A DNA stretch of 10,499 bases from Cylindrotheca closterium. Its lineage: Eukaryota; Bacillariophyta; Bacillariophyceae; Bacillariales; Bacillariaceae. Position 1 is the first letter of the stretch; each line of letters opens with the position of its first letter. Made by a program: the position numbers and the translations under genes. This document shows positions 7,710-10,499 of the stretch, piece by piece. Location of the stretch: NCBI GenBank assembly GCA_933822405.4, contig CAKOGP040002053.1, forward strand, positions 1 through 10,499, given 5' to 3'. Below the pieces are notes generated by a model. That model was not told where the DNA came from. It saw only the letters and a list, made by a program, of their open reading frames with translations, and made no database searches.

Positions 7710-8891
7710 ATGCATGATGTGGCCGTTTATGTCAGATCGAGGGACGCTAAGCGAGCGGATCGAGAACTACAATTATGGCTGCACCCGTCTACCCCTAAGA
7801 AAGATTTCCCATGGTGCGCGGTCACACACTACATTAGCGATTGGAAGGCTGCTCAGAACGGGACAATCAGCGTTAAGGCCGTGGGTCCGGTTAAGGATGA
7901 GAATCTCACTATGATCTCAAAGCATAACGACTTCGTGGAACTGACACAGGCCAAATATTGTCCAGTTGAGATTCCAGGGATGTTGAAACAGGCAACTACC
8001 AAAGCATATGGGCCTTGCACTTGTTTGTCTATGTTTCTTTCCATCAAAGCCCGACCTGTTCACGCGGAGAAAGTGGCAGCTGCGGATGTGAACTCGGATT
8101 CCGATTCTGATGACTCCTTGCTGGAGGACGTCTCCCGCAAGTTCACCAAAGTGACTGTCAAAGGGAAGACGAAGATCAAGAAGCAACCTCCAAAAATGGC
8201 CGTGGCACCAACTCTGGAGCATGACGGTCCGGTTCTCACCCCTGCGCAGCAGCGCCGTGCAAAGGAAGCGGAGAGGAAGAGAAAAATGGATTTGGAGAAC
8301 AACATTCCTAGTCCCTTGTTCATCATGGTGTTACCAGGTGAGATGGAAGGGACCTACTTGTTCATCAGTAGGCTGAAATATGCTGCCTTGGCAATGAATG
8401 TACTGAATGGACTGGTCCCATTCTTTACGCATCATTTGGGGGAGTTGACGACTACTCAAGCTAATAGGGTGATTGCGAAGTGGCTGTCCATGTCTCTGAT
8501 CCATACGACACGCCGCAAGGAACTTGTGTGGTGCTTGGAGACTTTACGGGCTCGACCATCGGACCAAACTCTACAAGGCATTGATGAAGCTATCGATTTC
8601 CTTGATGGATTTGGGTCTGACCCACTTGACGTCACCAAAGTTAAGCTAGAATTTGATATGGAAATGGCTGATGCAAAAGATACTGATGATGGAGCTACAG
8701 TAGCAGGCGCCATGGATGAGTTACTTGAGAAGGATAGCCAATTGGAAGCGGCAATCACTGAAATTGAGTTTAAGGAGAATCTTTTGGTTGAAACGAGCAG
8801 CGCTTTGAAAGCTGAACGAATTCGGTCTGAGTCCCTGGCCAACGAACTTGCGGCTCTGCGCCTCCTGCAACAGACTATTTTGAGCCATTAG
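7710..8891 (+). CDS. ORF1-like protein, C-terminal part with coiled coil; unknown function
   Basis: A frame of 393 codons from ATG 7710 to TAG 8889-8891. The ATG may only be internal: the upstream frame (from 7618) fits better as its beginning, with a frameshift between about 7698 and 7740. Residues 1-113 look like a mixed alpha/beta domain (WLHPSTPKKDFPW, THYISDWK). An acidic Ser-Asp run lies at 129-140 and a Lys-rich KGKTKIKK at 151-158. A basic helix follows at 177-196 (LTPAQQRRAKEAERKRK), then a hydrophobic helical domain at 200-300. A predicted coiled coil spans about 334-390, with heptad-like Leu/Ile spacing. A C-terminal coiled coil is common in ORF1/gag proteins that form trimers or larger RNP particles, but here that is inference. 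The frame continues beyond TAG into a Pro-rich region. Confidence 0.55.
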   Translation: MHDVAVYVRSRDAKRADRELQLWLHPSTPKKDFPWCAVTHYISDWKAAQNGTISVKAVGPVKDENLTMISKHNDFVELTQAKYCPVEIPGMLKQATTKAYGPCTCLSMFLSIKARPVHAEKVAAADVNSDSDSDDSLLEDVSRKFTKVTVKGKTKIKKQPPKMAVAPTLEHDGPVLTPAQQRRAKEAERKRKMDLENNIPSPLFIMVLPGEMEGTYLFISRLKYAALAMNVLNGLVPFFTHHLGELTTTQANRVIAKWLSMSLIHTTRRKELVWCLETLRARPSDQTLQGIDEAIDFLDGFGSDPLDVTKVKLEFDMEMADAKDTDDGATVAGAMDELLEKDSQLEAAITEIEFKENLLVETSSALKAERIRSESLANELAALRLLQQTILSH

Positions 8892-9378
8892 GCGCAGCCG
8901 GCTTTGCCTCCCCAACCTGCAGCCACGGTTTCCTTTCCCCAGGACAGGTCAGAGTCAGCAGCTTCCGATTCTGCCGCGAAGGAGCCAACTCTGCCGGCTA
9001 CTCCAGCGCAAGCAGTCAAGTCAAGTCCACTCACGGCTCCCCTACCAAGCTCGCCACCTCGGGCTACTACGGCCATCGCCAACCAACCTCCGCCTCGAGA
9101 CACCACCGCTGCTGCTTCTTGGAGGGAACTTGTGACTCCGGATCACACAGCAAGGACGCTGTTGACCTCGGACCATAGCAATGCGTTGGACCCAGGCTCT
9201 GGTCTAGGGTCCTCTACTCCGTCTCTGGCCAGTTCTCGGGTCTCTGACAATCCCTCGGATGGTTCCCCATCCCCGGTCTTCCCCATCTTCCGTCATCCTC
9301 AACACTCTCCTCCTTCTGACCGTACTAAGCGTAAACGAAGGAAGAAGAAGCCATTGGCCAGCCGTGGAGCCTCCCGCT
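8892..9378 (+). pseudogene. Pro/Ser-rich tail of the ORF1-like protein, after an in-frame stop
   Basis: Directly after TAG 8889-8891 the same frame is open for over 150 codons and begins AQPALPPQPAATVSFPQ. It is low-complexity, rich in Pro, Ser, Ala and Thr, and ends with a basic cluster, KRKRRKKKPLASRG, near 9328-9370. The absence of stops and the unchanged frame suggest it once belonged to the preceding protein; CAG to TAG would explain the stop. Pro/Ser-rich linkers with basic clusters occur in gag/ORF1 proteins and nuclear proteins alike. Past about 9378 the frame (to TAG 9489-9491) only reads the antisense of the minus-strand RNase H copy. Confidence 0.4.
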
Positions 9379-9385
9379 CCATGTC
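9325..9385. other. tail-to-tail junction of two retroelement fragments
   Basis: Plus-strand ORF1-like sense (the basic cluster at 9328-9370) meets the end of minus-strand RNase H sense (TKTW at about 9379). No target duplication or poly(A) is visible, so the exact breakpoint is uncertain by some tens of bases. Confidence 0.5.
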
Positions 9386-10374
9386 TTGGTTCGGTCAGCG
9401 TGGCCACCCACGTGTTGTTCGGCCCAGGAGATGTTGGAAACTCGGAGAGCCGCGCGGATGGAGGACAAGAGATCAAAGTGTGGGACGGTAGGAGACAACG
9501 GCCAAGTAGAGAAGGCCTGGCGGAGCGCAGTGATCCCATCACACGCCACATGGACTTGTGGCTTGGCAAGGGACTGTAGGCGTAGGCGGAGCCAAGAAGC
9601 CACCAAGATACCAGCTAACAGACCAATAAGTTCACTCCGGTAGGCACTCTGATCCTCTCGTTTGCCGGGTGTGCGGCACTTGATCCAGACAACATGCCCT
9701 CCGTGTCTAGTCCGTAGCTGGACTGCGGCGGTGCCCACTTGTTGCTTGAAGGAGCCATCGCTGATCACCCATAGCTTGCCCTTCTCCAGCGCCTCCAGTA
9801 GGACTTGTTTATCACCCTCAATGTAGATGTATTCCGGGCACTTGTCGGCCATGTCAGCTGCCAAATCCCGCCAGATGTGAAGGATCGAGGATGGCAACGT
9901 CTCCGGATCTGGTGGATCAACCGGGGCTGTGACAGTGACAGTGACATAGGCTGTCCGTGGGTGGAGGTCGACTGATGCCCTTTGGACGTCCCCAGGAAGT
10001 GGCCCCGTCCAGTTATGATGAAGATCCCGCCGGAAGGTCCGATGAGAACGGGAGTTGATGGGTCGGTAGATGAACAGGTAGGAGGCCGTTCGATGGAAGA
10101 GGATCGAAGACGTGCAAGAGAGGAGCCAGGTCCAGCGGTCCAGAGAATCAGACCACGGTCCAAGGGGCTGCAACAAGCGGCGACCACGGCTGTAGGGGCG
10201 GAGAACGGCTTGGGAGAGGACGCGTCGCCATAGGTCCCAATGAGAGGGGCCAGGGCGACGGGCACGGGGCCAATTGTAGCTGGTCACAAAGTGTCCAGAG
10301 GGTTGGCCAGCAAGAGAAGCTGCCGTCAGGGAACAACCGTCCGCGGTGGTGAGTTCCGAGAGGGTGGTGACTTG
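9325..10374 (-). pseudogene. second RT-connection/RNase H fragment, minus strand
   Basis: Read on the minus strand, the frame is open from the TGTTGG boundary to TGA 9325-9327. It begins QVTTLSELTTADG, then has a YNWPRARRP...HWDLWRRVL...LLQPLGPWSD...RWTW block that I recognise as the region between RT and RNase H in diatom retroelement proteins. GTG 10287 is not a natural start. RNase H follows: ISDGSFKQQ (Asp 177 counted from 10287), DQSAYRSEL (Glu 219), VACDGITAL (Asp 250) and HVGGHAD (His 296, Asp 298). All the metal ligands are there. Sense ends at about 9379 (TKTW); the last codons are junction sequence. It is truncated at both ends, lacking RT and the C-terminal Cys/His cluster. Similarity to the 4511-5155 copy is only moderate, so the two belong to different families or old copies. 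Confidence 0.78.
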
Positions 10375-10499
10375 TGTTGGATATATTAGGATTTTCGAAG
10401 TACATATTTGGAGAAACGAGAAAAAGAGAATGCATGTGAACGATAGAGAAATGATGTCGACTGATACGACTAAAAATGAAGACTGATGCGACTAAAAAC
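10375..10499 (+). repeat. possible start of another LTR (TGTTGG), cut by the window end
   Basis: The minus-strand retroelement sense stops abruptly at QVTTL. The next plus-strand bases are TGTTGGATATATTAGG, a typical start of a copia-type LTR, followed by AT-rich sequence unlike its neighbours. The coding block ending exactly at TG suggests an insertion point. Without the other end this is tentative; the plus orientation is only what the TG start implies. Confidence 0.4.
10459..10499 (+). repeat. 22-bp direct repeat, two copies at the window edge
   Basis: GACTGATACGACTAAAAA at 10459-10476 recurs at 10481-10498 with one change (A to G at the eighth base), a period of 22. It may be the start of a longer array beyond the window, or enhancer-like repeats inside the proposed LTR. 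Confidence 0.7.

Larger units (their letters stand above)
6427..9378 (+). mobile_element. ORF1/gag-like block of unknown family, broken
   Basis: Two long frames and a third tail read as one protein of about 980 codons: 6427-7617 in frame 1, continuing past TGA to about 7710, then frame 3 from about 7710 through TAG 8889-8891 to about 9378. Overall composition (acidic N-terminus, basic patches, coiled coil, Pro/Ser-rich tail) and position among retroelement debris suggest a structural, nucleic-acid-binding ORF1 or gag. I recognise no domain, so the function is inferred. It ends at a tail-to-tail junction with the minus-strand RNase H fragment. Confidence 0.45.

Noticed and set aside
5996..8891. 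Non-standard genetic code, with TGA and TAG read as sense
   Set aside because: Frameshifts and deletions occur in the same blocks, the stops are isolated, and copia pol ends in an ordinary TAG at the expected place. Pseudogene decay is simpler.
8888..9106. Minus-strand Gly/Ala-rich frame
   Set aside because: It is the antisense of the Pro/Ser/Ala-rich tail, with no motif or support.
6427..10374. A single retroelement with a 5' inversion from twin priming
   Set aside because: That would leave a complete 3' end in sense orientation. Here the minus-strand RNase H lacks its C-terminus and 3' end, so it does not fit.
10148..10435. Minus-strand 95-codon frame containing DGSF, resembling an RNase H start
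   Set aside because: The overlapping minus frame gives the recognised TTADG...WRR...PLGPW block; the DGSF here is out of frame with it.
1..10499. CRISPR array, tRNA, rRNA, phage or bacterial operon features
   Set aside because: No regular spacer array, cloverleaf, ribosomal sequence or Shine-Dalgarno-led gene series was seen; the content is eukaryotic retroelement.

Overview
The window is a nested cluster of retrotransposon remnants from a eukaryotic nuclear genome. It most likely comes from a diatom or a close stramenopile alga. The main reason is the left-hand Ty1/copia pol: its protease-integrase spacer, integrase core and reverse transcriptase read like the copia elements that are abundant in diatoms (CoDi-type). 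The RNase H-bearing fragments to the right look like RT/RNase H proteins common in the same genomes. This attribution rests on recognising motifs, not on a search. I see no host gene, tRNA, rRNA, CRISPR array or prokaryote-style operon.

Layout, left to right. (1) 1-4510 (+): the 3' part of a Ty1/copia element. It runs from inside the protease/post-protease region through integrase, a chromodomain-like segment, reverse transcriptase and RNase H, then a polypurine tract and a 289-bp 3' LTR (4222-4510) ending in TGACAG...CTGTCA. Pol changes frame three times. One change is fully explained by a 50-bp tandem duplication at 1804-1903. The RT-RNase H part is intact over 770 codons. (2) 4511-6244 (+): the C-terminal part of a different retroelement protein (RNase H, Cys/His cluster, W..RN...H tail), damaged by two frameshifts and a stop. 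Its reading frame abuts the LTR end directly, so the copia element appears to have inserted into it. (3) 6245-6426: short region without a gene, with a small hairpin. (4) 6427-9378 (+): an unrecognised, ORF1/gag-like protein of about 980 codons, broken by one frameshift and two in-frame stops. It has an acidic N-terminus, basic patches, a coiled coil and a Pro/Ser-rich tail with a basic cluster. (5) about 9379-10374 (-): a second, diverged copy of the RT-connection/RNase H region, facing the ORF1-like block and cut off at both ends. (6) 10375-10499: a possible new LTR starting TGTTGG, with two copies of a 22-bp repeat at the window edge.

The pieces are not a working operon or pathway. The copia pol domains would act together on copia RNA (processing, integration, reverse transcription). 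The RNase H fragments and the ORF1-like block may be parts of one superfamily of retroelement, but they are separate, broken copies. I found no convincing new biological system. The most interesting items are the ORF1-like protein, the chromodomain-like segment in copia pol, and the nested-insertion and duplication history.
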